Below are positions 27,336 through 37,600 of a stretch of 64,000 nt of DNA, in pieces. The position numbers and the translations under genes are program-made. The notes below the pieces were generated by a model. That model was not told the DNA's origin. It made no database searches and saw only the letters and a program-made list of their open reading frames with translations. Numbering within the stretch: position 1 is the first letter of the stretch; every line of letters begins with the position of its first letter. The stretch covers positions 1-64,000 of the forward strand of contig JABISG010000002.1 in the NCBI GenBank assembly GCA_018699955.1, given 5' to 3'. This DNA comes from Planctomycetaceae bacterium (GTDB lineage: Bacteria; Planctomycetota; Planctomycetia; Planctomycetales; Planctomycetaceae).

Positions 27336-30300
27336 TTATCGAACCGGGGCGGGAATCAGCACGCGGAGTACGCGGGCGGTGTTGGTGCCGACGATGATTT
27401 CGGTGCCGTCGGGGGTGTAGGCGAGTGAGAAACCGGCGGAGGCGGGGAGTTGCTGGTGGTACATCATTGCCGCGTTGGAGGCGTTCCAGATGAAGAGGTT
27501 GCCGGAGTAATCGATGGTGGCCACGCGGCTGCCGGCTTTGTTGTAGGCGAGGGCGTAGATTGTCTGGTTGTGTCCGCGGCCGGCATCGCCGCTGGCAGTC
27601 GGTCGGCGGTTTGATCGGTTCCAACGGTTCCAAATGCGCGACTGCCCGGCCGCGACGAGCCAGTTGCCGTCGGGGGTGTATCGCATTGTGAGGGGGCGAT
27701 CTTCGGTCTCGATTGTCTGCAGTAGATCACCGGCGAAAACGGGTTTGTGTTTGAATGCGGTGGCGGGAATCACTTCCAGCTCTTTCCCTTCCCAACTCCA
27801 CAACAACTGCAGAGAACCGGCCGGGCCGTTGTGACTGAACTCGATGCGGATTGGTTGCTCCTTTTTGTCGCCTTCGTCGAGAGTCAGCACGCCCTTGCGG
27901 CCGGTTGCCGAAGTCTTCGGATCGAGGCCGTCGATGACGAGTGTTTCGCCAACGTATACCCGCAATGTGTTATTGGGTTTCGCGTTGGTTTCCGCCTGCA
28001 GAGTGATTTCCCCGTTAACGGGCAGGGTGATGTCGCCAACCCAGACACGCGACAGGTTGACTGCCTTCTTACCCCAATCGAGATCGATCTGCGAAACGAC
28101 CTCGTGTGAGACGGCACCGGTGAAACTGCTGTTGCCGATGGTGTAGGCGAGCAGGCCCGGCTTTGGTGAACGGTCGGGCGGACCGGGTGGTTCTTCGGCG
28201 ACGTTTGCTGCATCTTTTGCCGCCGTCGCGTTTGCCGGTGGTTCCTTGGCTGCTTTCGGATCAACCGGCACCACATCAACGACCGACCACAATCGAATCG
28301 TGCCATCGTGACTGCTACTGGCCAGTTCCTTGCCGGTGTTGTGAAAGGCCACCGCGCTGATCGCGCGCGAATGGCCGGAAAGCGAATGTTTCACTTCGCC
28401 GGTCTCGCTGTCCCAAATCCTCACGGTTTTGTCCGCTCCACCGGCGGCCAACAGCGATCCATCGGGGCTGAAGGTGAGTCCGTAAACGGCGCCCGTCGGT
28501 TCGGTCAGTTGATGTCGAGGCGCGTGCGAGGCGGCATACCACCGTTTAACCGTCTTGTCGGCGGCGACGCTGAAGAGTGTCTGCTTGTCGGCGGCAACAG
28601 CGAGGCCGGTGATTGCTTCGGTATGTCCATGTCCTGCCTGCGTCAGTTCCAACTGCAGTTTTCCGTCGGCGCGAACAATGCCGAAGTTACGGACGATCTT
28701 GTCGGTTCCTGCCACCAGTAACTGTTGTCCCGCAGTGCCAAATAACACCGTGGATTGCGGCGCGGGCAGCATGTGAGTCGCCAGCGGTTGTGGTTGACCG
28801 GTGGCCCAGAGGCGAACGAGCGGTTCTTCCCCAACTGCCGCCATCAATTTTCCGTCGGCACTCACCGCGAGCGAATGGACGGACGCCGCGGCGCCGGTAT
28901 AGACCTGCTGCGGCTGCAATCCAATGGTTGACCAACTCTTGATGTCTTTGTCCGTGCCGGCCGTAAATATCTGCCGTCCATCGCCGGAGAATTCTACGGC
29001 ATTGAGGTTGCCGACGTGTGCGGTGACGGCATCGACAACCGAGGGGGTCCAGCGCCGCGCGGTCTTGTCGGCACTTCCGGAAAAGAGAGACGTGGCATCA
29101 GCCGAAAGTGCCAATGCCAACACTGCTCCCGTGTGTCCGGTCAACCGTTCGACTTCGGTACCGGTCTTCAAACTCCAGAGTCGAATGGAATTGTCGCTGC
29201 CGCCGATGGCGATGCGGCTTGACGACTTGCCGGTTGCCAGGGCCGTGACCGGCGCGGGCTGCGTTAATGTGACGATCGGCTTCAATTGTGGCGTTGGCTG
29301 CGCGGGGAGATCGAAGACTTCGACGTTCTTGTCGGCACGGCCGATGATTGCTCGTTTGCCGTCAGCGGTGACAACGAGACTGCTTACGGCTCCGGCGGTT
29401 CCCACAAGCGTGGAAACGACTTGACCATCAGCCAGGTTCCACAGCCGCGCGGTTCCGTCGGCTCCTGCAGTCAGCAGTTGATCTCCGTCCTGAGTGAACG
29501 CGACGCCGGTGACTGCGCCTGTGTGGCCGGTTAGCAGTTGCCGCAGCGAATAATCCAACAGATAGCTGTTGTTGTCGGCGGCAGCCGCAAGAATCGTCGG
29601 CTCGCCGGGTATGAAGTGGACGTCGGAAAGAACGGCAGTGGAAGTGATATCTTGCAACAGCCGCGCATCGGCCGCCGAATAGACTCGCAAATGTTTGTCG
29701 GCACCACCAACGGCAAGATGACCGTCGGCCGAAAACTGCAGAGCCGTCACTCCGGCGGGGGTGGGAATGTTCTGCAGGAGTTTGGCGTCGGCCGTGTTCC
29801 AGACGAGGACGTTCTTTTGCGCGAACAATGGGTCGCCGCCTGCGGCGATTTGTTTTCCATCATCACTGATGGAAACGTGCGCCACCGCTGCTGCATTGCC
29901 TCCGAATGACCGCACCAGTTTTCCTGCCGCATCCCACAACTTGACCACTGTGTCTTCGCCGGCCGTCACAAAGTGTGTTCCATCGGGCAGCAATTCCAGG
30001 TCGTGAACTTTCGTCGCGTCGGCAACAACCACGCCGAGGGCTGAGACCGTCCACAGCCGCACCGATTTGTCGTCTCCGCCGGATGCGATCGTGCCTCCGT
30101 CTCCGCTGATGGAGACGCCTCGGACAACCCCCGCGTGACCGACAAAACGTTGTAATTCGCGTCCGGCAACGGGATCCCACACACGCACCACGCCGTCATC
30201 GCCGACACCGGTGAGACGCGTCGATTTGGAATTGATCGCGAGCCGACGAATGACCGAGGCAACCGGAATCGATTTTACCGGCGCGCCGTTGGCCAATGTC

Positions 30301-33300
30301 CAAACACGAACGGTCTTATCGACCGACGTCGAAATAACCTGCGCGGCATCCGCAGTTGGCAAGACAGAAGTGACCGGTTGAGTATGACCGCTGAATGTGC
30401 GAACGAGCGCGCCGGTGTCGGCGTTCCAGTGCCGAATCGTTTTGTCGGCGCCTCCGCTGAGCAGCGACTTTCCGTCGGCCGTCCATGCGACGGTGTTGAC
30501 GACTCCGGTGTGTCCGGCGAGCAGGCGGCGGAAAGAAAGATGAGCGACGACGGCGCTGTTGTCCGCCAATCCAACACCAAGCGACACGTTGTCGGGCAAG
30601 GCGACAAGCCCCGTAACTGCCGACGGCAATTCGACTCGTTCCAACAGTTGGCCGGTTTCCGTGTCAAATGCACGCAGTTGTTTGTCGGCCGATCCCACCA
30701 CCAGACGGGTGCCATTCGGTGTGTACGCTGCCGCCGTCAAGACGGCGGCAACGGGAGTTTTGCGAATCGGCTGTCCATTGGCGACTTGCCACTGGTAGAC
30801 CTGTTTGTCGTCGCAGATGGCGGCCACTTGCACGGAATCCGGTCGCACGACGACTTGCCGCACAGCTTGCGTGCAGCCGGCGAACTCGCGGACGAGTTTT
30901 CCCGTCAGATCGAATTGAACGACGCGTTTATCAACTCCGGCGGAAATCACGCCATCGCCTTGCGGCAGAAACGCCACACTCGATGCGCCGCCCACATGGG
31001 CGGCAACCACGGCACTGGCTGCGATATGTGATCGTCGAACGGTGGCGTCGTCGCCGACGGAAAGAACGTCCAGGCTATTCCCCGCAAAAACGGCCGCGCG
31101 GACCGGTTTGGTGTGTCCGGCGAATTGCTGCAGAATCTGTTGGGAGGCAACGTCCCAAACGCCGACCCTTTGATCGTCGGCAGCTGTTACGATTCGACTG
31201 CGATCTGCACTGAAACTCGCCGAATGGACAACGGCGGGATGCGTTAATGTGGCAACTGCGGCTGCGTTGGCGGTTGTCCAAACACGGACGATCTTATCTG
31301 CGCCGGATGAAAGAACCTGAACTCCATCACGACTGACGGCGACGCTTGTCACCGCTGCGGTGTTGCCCGGAAATGCGCGAATCGTTTGCCGGTTGGCGGG
31401 ATTCCAGAGTTTGACGGTCTTGTCGGCACCGCCGGTCAACAGGCTGCTACCGTCGGGCGTCCAAACCACCCCGGTCAGCGGCATCTCCGATGCGGCAATC
31501 ATTTGCGACAAGGCGATCGGCATCAACTTGACCGAGTTGTCCGTTCCCCCGAGGACGAGCGTTTGATTGTCCAAGCCAAAACTGACAGCACTCGGTTGGA
31601 CGCCCGCCAACTTTCGCATTTCCAGCAATCGGCCACCGGCTTCCCAGATGCCGACAATTCCGTCTGCCGCCGCGCCGATGATTCGACTGTTATCGCGGCT
31701 GAAGGCAACTCCAGCGACTGGTTGCGCGTGACCGGTCAACGATGTGACAAGTTTGCCATCAGCAGAATTGTAGATGCGAATCGTCTTGTCCGCTCCAGCT
31801 GATGCCAGCAACTTGCCATCGGGACTGATTGCGACATCGTGAACCGGGGTTCCCGTGTTGATGTTGCGAGCCGTCTTGCCGTCGGCCATATTCCAGAAGC
31901 GGATGGTTCCATCACCCGACCCGGAAACAGCCGTCGCGCCATTAGCGGTCACCAATACAGAATTGACCCTCTTCGTATGTCCGGCGAAGTCGCGGACCGT
32001 GTTCGCCGCGTCTGCGTTGCCCTCTTTCTTCTCTGTCGCAGCCTTGATCACTTCGGCCACGTTCCAAACTTTTATTAGTTTGTCAGCAGCGGCGGTGACG
32101 AGGGTGGCCCCGTTCGGTGAGAGAGCGACATCGTTGACGGCTGCCGCATGTCCCGCAAATTGAGCCAGTTGCTTGCCGTCGGCGACATTCCAGAGTCGCG
32201 CCGTTTTATCGGCGCTGCTACTGGCCAGACGGGTTTCATCGGCCGACCACGACAGCCCGGTGATTGCCGCGGTGTGTCCGCTCAGCGTTCGTACTGCTGC
32301 GCCGTTCGCCATGTTCCACAGTCGCACACTGTTGTCGGCCGACCCGGTGGCGAGCAGTTTGCCCGTCGGGCTAACCGAGACAGCGGTGACCGACTTCGCG
32401 TGACCGGCGAGGAGTTTGGGCGCGGTCGCAATGTTCCAAATACGCAGTGTCCCGTCTTCACCGACCGACGCCAACTGTTTTCCTTGTGGATGAAACGCGA
32501 CCGCGGTCGCGCTACCGGTATGCCCCACAACTTGAAACTTCGCGGCGCCGCCGGCAATGCCGTGAACGTCAACCGTGCCGACGTTGGTCGCGGCGGCGAT
32601 GAGTGCCTTGTCCGGTGAGAGGTCGACCGACGTTGCTTGGCCGGGCAGGTTGGTGATCGTCGCGGTCTCTTTGTTTCCTGCCAGATCGATCACGTGCAAC
32701 GATTTGTTGGCGTCGCCCGTAACCGCCAGCGTCCCGTCGTTCGAAACGGCAATCGCTTTCACGGCGGTTGTGTACTTGGCCAACTGCTGCGGCGGTTTGA
32801 TCGGCAGTTTCCACATTCGCAGCAGGCCGTCGGCGCCGGTCGATGTCAATATGTCGTTCTGGGCGCGAAATGCGAGTCCCGTCACGGCTCCCCGATGGCC
32901 AGAGAGAATGCCGAGTTCCGTGCCGTCAGCGGGGTTGCGCAGCTGAATCGTTCCGGTGTCGTCACCCGTTGCAACCTGATTGCCATCGGCACTCCAGGCG
33001 GAACTTCTGACGGCAATCTTGCCGGCGTGAAGTGTGGCCGCAGGCTTTCCGTCGTTCGCGTTCCACAAGCGAACCGAGCCGTCCTCGGCGGCGGTGAGGA
33101 TTTTTAGCCCATCAGGACTTTGCGACAGCGAACGAACCGGTTTGGTGTGTCCTGCGAGAATTGGAAATGGTTCGGGCGTATCCCATCGACGAACCGTTCC
33201 GTCTGCACCGGCGGTGGCAAATTCGTTGAGTGTTGGATGAAAAGCGACCGACTGGACGGCACCCGCATGTCCGGCGATGCGGCCACGCGCTGTCCCGTCG

Positions 33301-35024
33301 GTGGCGTTCCATAATTTGACGGTTCCTGTGCCATCCGACGCGGCGATGGTCGAGTTGTCGGCGCTGAATGCCACGCCGGTGATCGCCGTCGTCGAGGCTT
33401 TGATCTGCTTCAGCAATTTGCCCGTGCTCCGGTCGATAATCTGCAGCGAGCCGTCAGTTGCCGCCGATGCGACGAGTTTTCCGTTGGGTGAAATCGCCAC
33501 GGCATGAACTGCTGCCTTGTGTGGCGGCAACACTGTGGGAGCCGCGATCGGCAGTTTCCACAGTTTGACCGTGCCGTCGAAGCCGCTCGAATACAGCAGC
33601 GAACCACGTGGGTCGAATGCCAATCCCGAGACCCCACCGACGTGCGCTCCGAGTAAATGTGGGGCTGCGTTTCCGGCGAGGTCCCAAACTCGAATGTCGC
33701 CGAGCGTATCACCGGCGGCCAATTGTTTGCCGTCAGCCGACAGGGCCGTTTCAGAGAGCGGCTGAGGTTGATTGGCAAAAACCTTCTGTTGTTTGCCATC
33801 GGCCATCGACCACAGACGGATCGATTTATCTGAACCGACCGACGCAGCAAGTTTTCCGTCGGCCGTCAGTGACAACGCGGCCACCGGCATCGCATGGCCT
33901 TTCAATATCCGCGGTGTGCTGGGGAGACGCCAAATCCGCACAGTCCCATCGGTTCCTGCAGAGGCAATCCGCTTGACTTTGGGGTGGAAGTCGATGGCAT
34001 TGATTGCGCCGGTGTGGCCGGCCACCGTCAAACGATCGGTTCCGTTGGCTGTGTTCCAGAACTTGATGATCCCGGTGTCACTGCCGGCGGCCAGCATTGA
34101 GTCATCCGGACTGAACGCCAGCGACGCGACCTTGCCCGATTGGCCGGCGAGTGCGCGCACCGTCCTGCCTGTTGCCGCGTCGTCCAGATTCACCAGTTGA
34201 TCCATGCCGCCGGTTGCCACGAGTTTTCCATCGTGTGAAATGACGACCGCCGTGACCTGATCGGAGTGCCCCGCCAGGTTTTGTGGTGGAACAGGAGGCC
34301 AACGGAACAGCCGCAGCGTACCATCGGCACCCGCAGTCGCCAGCAAGTGGCCGTTCGCGGGATCATCGCTCGAAAAAACCGCCATGCGACTTATCGGCGA
34401 CGTCTGAATCAGGCCGGCTGCGGCACCGTTGGCAACATTCCAGCCGCGCAAGGTGCCATCGGCTGCCGCCGCGACAATCAACTGGCCGTCGCCGAGAAAC
34501 GCGGCACTGGTCACAGCTGCGGTCAGCCCGCTGAAGTCGCGTAGATGTTGCGAATTGGCGGTGTTCCACAGCCTTAGCGCCGGCGCATTGTCGCCTGTTG
34601 CAACTAGACCACCATTCGGCGAGACCGCAATTGTCGCAGCCAGTCCCGGGACATTCGTAATGTTGGCCAACGGATTTCGGCCGGGCAGGTCGAAAACATT
34701 GATCTTTCCCTGCAGCCCGGCGGAAGCAAATCGCCGCCCGTCCGGCGCAACCGACAATGCAAGCACGGTTGCAGAATGTGCGGGAATCGAACGAACCAGC
34801 AACCCCGTTTCGCGGTCCCAGATACGGATCGTTCCATCAACACCGGCGCTGAGTAGCGAGTGGCCGTCGGGCGAAGCGGCCACCGCGTACACCGCTCCCT
34901 TGTGGCCTTCCAGATAACGGATTTGCGGCGGTGCAGCCGGCTCTTGTGAGAATGCACACGAGACGGACATGGCGAAAAGAACACCGACCGTCGATACAAG
35001 ACTCCGGCAAAGTTTTCGATGCAT
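27336..35024 (-). CDS. Giant exported WD40-repeat protein (2562 residues) with PA14-like insert
   Basis: After a signal peptide (ending CAFSQ near residue 27), I count about 53 consecutive WD40-like blades of about 42 residues (pattern GHxxxVxxxxxSxDGxxLAxxxxDxxxRxWxxxxG), a Pro/Ala/Lys-rich linker, a PA14-like domain at roughly residues 2285-2425 (LLAYTIGNSSF onward, with YVGETLVIDGLD and LQLLWSWEGKELEVIPATAF), and three more blades. The total of about 56 equals eight seven-bladed propellers, the last split 4+3 by the PA14-like domain. No CxxCH haem motif is present, unlike several relatives. The gene has no neighbour in its strand for 200 bp upstream and is divergent from the HMA-like gene at 35235. 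An operator-like palindrome lies at 35089-35108. Function is unknown; a scaffold or carbohydrate-binding surface role is a guess. Confidence 0.9.
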   Translation of the reverse strand: MHRKLCRSLVSTVGVLFAMSVSCAFSQEPAAPPQIRYLEGHKGAVYAVAASPDGHSLLSAGVDGTIRIWDRETGLLVRSIPAHSATVLALSVAPDGRRFASAGLQGKINVFDLPGRNPLANITNVPGLAATIAVSPNGGLVATGDNAPALRLWNTANSQHLRDFSGLTAAVTSAAFLGDGQLIVAAAADGTLRGWNVANGAAAGLIQTSPISRMAVFSSDDPANGHLLATAGADGTLRLFRWPPVPPQNLAGHSDQVTAVVISHDGKLVATGGMDQLVNLDDAATGRTVRALAGQSGKVASLAFSPDDSMLAAGSDTGIIKFWNTANGTDRLTVAGHTGAINAIDFHPKVKRIASAGTDGTVRIWRLPSTPRILKGHAMPVAALSLTADGKLAASVGSDKSIRLWSMADGKQQKVFANQPQPLSETALSADGKQLAAGDTLGDIRVWDLAGNAAPHLLGAHVGGVSGLAFDPRGSLLYSSGFDGTVKLWKLPIAAPTVLPPHKAAVHAVAISPNGKLVASAATDGSLQIIDRSTGKLLKQIKASTTAITGVAFSADNSTIAASDGTGTVKLWNATDGTARGRIAGHAGAVQSVAFHPTLNEFATAGADGTVRRWDTPEPFPILAGHTKPVRSLSQSPDGLKILTAAEDGSVRLWNANDGKPAATLHAGKIAVRSSAWSADGNQVATGDDTGTIQLRNPADGTELGILSGHRGAVTGLAFRAQNDILTSTGADGLLRMWKLPIKPPQQLAKYTTAVKAIAVSNDGTLAVTGDANKSLHVIDLAGNKETATITNLPGQATSVDLSPDKALIAAATNVGTVDVHGIAGGAAKFQVVGHTGSATAVAFHPQGKQLASVGEDGTLRIWNIATAPKLLAGHAKSVTAVSVSPTGKLLATGSADNSVRLWNMANGAAVRTLSGHTAAITGLSWSADETRLASSSADKTARLWNVADGKQLAQFAGHAAAVNDVALSPNGATLVTAAADKLIKVWNVAEVIKAATEKKEGNADAANTVRDFAGHTKRVNSVLVTANGATAVSGSGDGTIRFWNMADGKTARNINTGTPVHDVAISPDGKLLASAGADKTIRIYNSADGKLVTSLTGHAQPVAGVAFSRDNSRIIGAAADGIVGIWEAGGRLLEMRKLAGVQPSAVSFGLDNQTLVLGGTDNSVKLMPIALSQMIAASEMPLTGVVWTPDGSSLLTGGADKTVKLWNPANRQTIRAFPGNTAAVTSVAVSRDGVQVLSSGADKIVRVWTTANAAAVATLTHPAVVHSASFSADRSRIVTAADDQRVGVWDVASQQILQQFAGHTKPVRAAVFAGNSLDVLSVGDDATVRRSHIAASAVVAAHVGGASSVAFLPQGDGVISAGVDKRVVQFDLTGKLVREFAGCTQAVRQVVVRPDSVQVAAICDDKQVYQWQVANGQPIRKTPVAAVLTAAAYTPNGTRLVVGSADKQLRAFDTETGQLLERVELPSAVTGLVALPDNVSLGVGLADNSAVVAHLSFRRLLAGHTGVVNTVAWTADGKSLLSGGADKTIRHWNADTGALVRTFSGHTQPVTSVLPTADAAQVISTSVDKTVRVWTLANGAPVKSIPVASVIRRLAINSKSTRLTGVGDDGVVRVWDPVAGRELQRFVGHAGVVRGVSISGDGGTIASGGDDKSVRLWTVSALGVVVADATKVHDLELLPDGTHFVTAGEDTVVKLWDAAGKLVRSFGGNAAAVAHVSISDDGKQIAAGGDPLFAQKNVLVWNTADAKLLQNIPTPAGVTALQFSADGHLAVGGADKHLRVYSAADARLLQDITSTAVLSDVHFIPGEPTILAAAADNNSYLLDYSLRQLLTGHTGAVTGVAFTQDGDQLLTAGADGTARLWNLADGQVVSTLVGTAGAVSSLVVTADGKRAIIGRADKNVEVFDLPAQPTPQLKPIVTLTQPAPVTALATGKSSSRIAIGGSDNSIRLWSLKTGTEVERLTGHTGAVLALALSADATSLFSGSADKTARRWTPSVVDAVTAHVGNLNAVEFSGDGRQIFTAGTDKDIKSWSTIGLQPQQVYTGAAASVHSLAVSADGKLMAAVGEEPLVRLWATGQPQPLATHMLPAPQSTVLFGTAGQQLLVAGTDKIVRNFGIVRADGKLQLELTQAGHGHTEAITGLAVAADKQTLFSVAADKTVKRWYAASHAPRHQLTEPTGAVYGLTFSPDGSLLAAGGADKTVRIWDSETGEVKHSLSGHSRAISAVAFHNTGKELASSSHDGTIRLWSVVDVVPVDPKAAKEPPANATAAKDAANVAEEPPGPPDRSPKPGLLAYTIGNSSFTGAVSHEVVSQIDLDWGKKAVNLSRVWVGDITLPVNGEITLQAETNAKPNNTLRVYVGETLVIDGLDPKTSATGRKGVLTLDEGDKKEQPIRIEFSHNGPAGSLQLLWSWEGKELEVIPATAFKHKPVFAGDLLQTIETEDRPLTMRYTPDGNWLVAAGQSRIWNRWNRSNRRPTASGDAGRGHNQTIYALAYNKAGSRVATIDYSGNLFIWNASNAAMMYHQQLPASAGFSLAYTPDGTEIIVGTNTARVLRVLIPAPVR

Positions 35025-35082
35025 CCGGCGAAATCCTCAGATTGCTTCACGTCGTACTTGATTGTCTCACGTTCGTTTTCAG

Positions 35083-35110
35083 TCTAAAGTATCGGCATGT
35101 GCCGATACAA
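35083..35110 (-). promoter_or_regulatory. Candidate promoter of the giant WD40 gene overlapping an operator-like palindrome
   Basis: On the minus strand, TTGTAT (35110-35105), 16 bases, and TTTAGA (35088-35083) form a weak sigma70-type promoter about 59 bases from the ATG at 35024. A 20-bp palindrome, gtatcggca-tg-tgccgatac (35089-35108), with nine-base arms and two central bases, occupies the spacer and the -35 box. The geometry suits a repressor site. Confidence 0.4.
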
Positions 35111-35234
35111 CCAGTCGGCCGTTTCGGTTATTGTGGTACTATGGAAGCCAGACTGAGAACGGATTTGCGTCGAGAGCGGATCTGCTGGTGTTCACCAGAA
35201 CTTAGACAACTCTTAATGCCGAGAGAGGATAACG

Positions 35235-35777
35235 ATGAAAGTTTTGCAGACTACGGTTTTCGCTGCGTTGGTTTTGGCGTTCTGTGGCAATGTCAGCGAA
35301 GCGGGCCGTGTGACGGTCAAGGGAGTTCACTTGTGCTGCGGTGCTTGCGTCTCTGCGGCGCAAGAGACTCTGGGCGATGTGAAGGGTATTAGCAAGCCGG
35401 CCGCCGACCGCAATTCCAAGACCGTTTCATTCACCGCGACCGACGACAAGGCCGCCCAGAATGCGATCAATGCCTTGGCGAAGGCGGGCTTCCACGGGTC
35501 GGCAACGCACGGCAAAAAGAAAATCAGCTTTCCTGCCTCCGGTGCGAAGAAAGGCGAAAAAGCCAACAAGATCACACTCACCGGGATTCATCTCTGTTGT
35601 GGAGCCTGTGTGACCGGTGCGCAGAAGGCGCTACAGGTTGTCAAGGGGGCCGCCACAATCGAGTTCGACCGCAAATTGAAAGTGGCACGCATCATCGGCA
35701 AGGACATTGACGTCACCGCCGCTGTGGCTGCTTTGAATAAGGGCGGGTTCCACGGCACGTTGAAGCGGGACAAATAA
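35235..35777 (+). CDS. Exported protein with two heavy-metal-associated-like domains (CCGAC motifs)
   Basis: This 180-residue protein has a signal peptide (ending NVSEAG near residue 23) and two copies of a domain of about 70 residues. Each has HLCCGACV in place of the classical MxCxxC of metallochaperones (residues about 33-40 and 119-126), and a glycine-rich end (AGFHGSA, GGFHGTL). A Lys-rich linker joins them. The fold pattern (beta-alpha-beta-beta-alpha-beta) matches HMA domains, so thiol or metal binding in the periplasm is plausible, but copper specificity is not shown. A GAGAGGA Shine-Dalgarno precedes ATG 35235. proB starts 54 bp downstream. The paired CC before the gap Gly-Ala is unusual for the family. 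Confidence 0.8.
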   Translation: MKVLQTTVFAALVLAFCGNVSEAGRVTVKGVHLCCGACVSAAQETLGDVKGISKPAADRNSKTVSFTATDDKAAQNAINALAKAGFHGSATHGKKKISFPASGAKKGEKANKITLTGIHLCCGACVTGAQKALQVVKGAATIEFDRKLKVARIIGKDIDVTAAVAALNKGGFHGTLKRDK

Positions 35778-35831
35778 GACGGTTTGCTGGCTGCGTGTGT
35801 GGTGATCGGGTTGGGACGAGGCATTACGGTT

Positions 35832-36965
35832 ATGGTCAACCTGGTCCGACGCGAAGTGGTCGAGACGGCGCGCGTCATTGTTATCAAAGTCGGAACGAAC
35901 GTTCTCTCGCGCGACGACGATTCCCTCGACCTTGATCGTATTGCGCTGTTGGCCGAGCAGATTCATCGGATTCGGGAATCGGGACGACGTGTCGTTCTTG
36001 TCTCCAGCGGTGCCGTCGGTGCGGGGTTGGGCCTTCTGGGTCTTAGCAAACGGCCCAACGATTTGCCTCACCTGCAGGCCGCCGCCGCAGCCGGCCAGGC
36101 CCATCTCATTCATCTTTACGACCGTCACCTGCGGCAACATGGATATCACGCCGCCCAACTGCTGCTGACCGCCGACGACTTCACGCAGCGCGACCGTTAT
36201 CTCAATGTGCGTAACACACTGACCACGCTGTTCGAGTACGGTGCCGTTCCCATTGTTAACGAGAACGACACCGTCAGCATTGATGAAATCCGGTTCGGCG
36301 ACAACGACCAATTGGCGGCGATGGTCACCAACCTGCTGCACGCCCCGTTGCTGGTCATTCTGTCGGTCGTCGATGGACTGTTCGACAAAGCCCCCACCGC
36401 CGAAGGCAGCCGGCTCATCGGGCAGGTGGATCATTGGGACGATTCGCTGTTGAACTGCGTGGCCAGCGAGCAGAGCAGTCGCGGAACCGGCGGGATGCGG
36501 ACGAAACTCGAGGCGATCCGCTCCGCGACCGCCGTCGGCGAAAGCGTCATTCTGGCCAATGGAACCCGTCCGAACGTTCTCGATGACATATTGAACGGTG
36601 AGGAAGTTGGAACATTGTTTCTGGCGAAAGGAGCCGCCGTACCCGCCTGGAAACGATGGATCGGCTACACGGTTCCCCCCAAGGGAAAGTACATCGTCGA
36701 TGACGGTGCGAGAAAGGCCGTTGAGAAATCTGGGCGTTCGCTGTTGGCCATTGGCATCACAGACGTTGAAGGAGAGTTTGCAAAGGGGGAAGTCGTTGCA
36801 TTGACCGATGCACTCGGCCAGGAGTTTGCCCGCGGGCTGTCGAATTACGATTCGCCGGGGGCACGCCGGATTGCAGGCAAACGAACCGAAGAGATTGTGG
36901 AGTTATTGGGCACTCTGCCGTATGCTGAGGTAATTCACCGCGACCATCTGGTGGTGACGACATAA
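35832..36965 (+). CDS. proB: Glutamate 5-kinase
   Basis: This 377-residue enzyme phosphorylates glutamate as the first step of proline synthesis, in the cytoplasm. The amino-acid-kinase core shows [58 protein letters not shown] and [12 protein letters not shown], all family signatures. A C-terminal PUA domain follows, from about residue 285 ([27 protein letters not shown]). The length agrees with bacterial ProB with PUA. ATG 35832 is preferred to the upstream start at 35784, which only adds a non-conserved tail. proA is not nearby, so the pathway is split in this genome. The gene lies in a same-strand series with short gaps. Confidence 0.95.
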   Translation: MVNLVRREVVETARVIVIKVGTNVLSRDDDSLDLDRIALLAEQIHRIRESGRRVVLVSSGAVGAGLGLLGLSKRPNDLPHLQAAAAAGQAHLIHLYDRHLRQHGYHAAQLLLTADDFTQRDRYLNVRNTLTTLFEYGAVPIVNENDTVSIDEIRFGDNDQLAAMVTNLLHAPLLVILSVVDGLFDKAPTAEGSRLIGQVDHWDDSLLNCVASEQSSRGTGGMRTKLEAIRSATAVGESVILANGTRPNVLDDILNGEEVGTLFLAKGAAVPAWKRWIGYTVPPKGKYIVDDGARKAVEKSGRSLLAIGITDVEGEFAKGEVVALTDALGQEFARGLSNYDSPGARRIAGKRTEEIVELLGTLPYAEVIHRDHLVVTT

Positions 36966-37039
36966 GAAGGAAACCACCGATCACTGAGTTGTGTCCGATG
37001 ATCGCCCGTTGAATTGCCGCAGCCGACCGGAATCTTTCC

Positions 37040-37588
37040 ATGCCCGAGCCGCACTCGTCAGCCGAACCGGCCGCTGTTGAATCCAGCGCGCCGTCGGCTC
37101 CGGCCAGTGACAATTTGACGGAAGATCAAGCAACGACCGACTCCCCACTATCTTCGATGGCACCGGTTGAAGTGGTGAGCGACACTGTTCCCGAGCAAAA
37201 TGCTCGTATCTGGTTTGGTCGCGGCGATCAACTATTTGTCGGGACGATGGTCATCGCCGTGATTGTTCTGATGGCCGTTCATTGGGTTCGGTTGAGCGGC
37301 TGGGGATTGCAGCCGATCGAGATCGACCGGTTACCGGAACGGAGTCTTGAGTTTCAATTGGAAATCAACAGCGCCACGTGGGTCGAATGGATGCAATTGG
37401 AGGGGATTGGTGAGACGCTGGCCCACCGCATCGTCGCCGACCGCGAAACGCATGGACCGTTTCTGAGCGTTGAGGACGTTGGACGCGTTAAGGGCATCGG
37501 CCCAAAAACGATCGACAAAATACGACCGTGGTTACGTGCTGAATCGACCGATGACAACATTCCGTCGGATGATTCGTCGCGTGAGTGA
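37040..37588 (+). CDS. ComEA-like helix-hairpin-helix membrane protein
   Basis: This 182-residue protein has a disordered N-terminus rich in Pro/Ser/Glu, one transmembrane helix (VGTMVIAVIVLMAVHWV, near residues 67-85), and a C-terminal pair of helix-hairpin-helix motifs (LEGIGETLAHRIVADRE, then VGRVKGIGPKTIDKIRP). In ComEA and relatives this domain binds DNA outside the membrane for uptake. The INSA segment that usually precedes the first hairpin (LEINSATWVEWMQLEGIG) is present. Whether the gene takes part in DNA uptake is unknown, because no other competence gene is in the window. The next gene begins 12 bp downstream. Confidence 0.85.
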   Translation: MPEPHSSAEPAAVESSAPSAPASDNLTEDQATTDSPLSSMAPVEVVSDTVPEQNARIWFGRGDQLFVGTMVIAVIVLMAVHWVRLSGWGLQPIEIDRLPERSLEFQLEINSATWVEWMQLEGIGETLAHRIVADRETHGPFLSVEDVGRVKGIGPKTIDKIRPWLRAESTDDNIPSDDSSRE

Positions 37589-37600
37589 AAGGTGAATTCG

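Noticed and set aside
30378..31031. Long plus-strand open frames opposite the giant WD40 gene
   Set aside because: The repeat-rich GC-biased gene creates antisense frames without stops; none has a recognisable domain or start signal.
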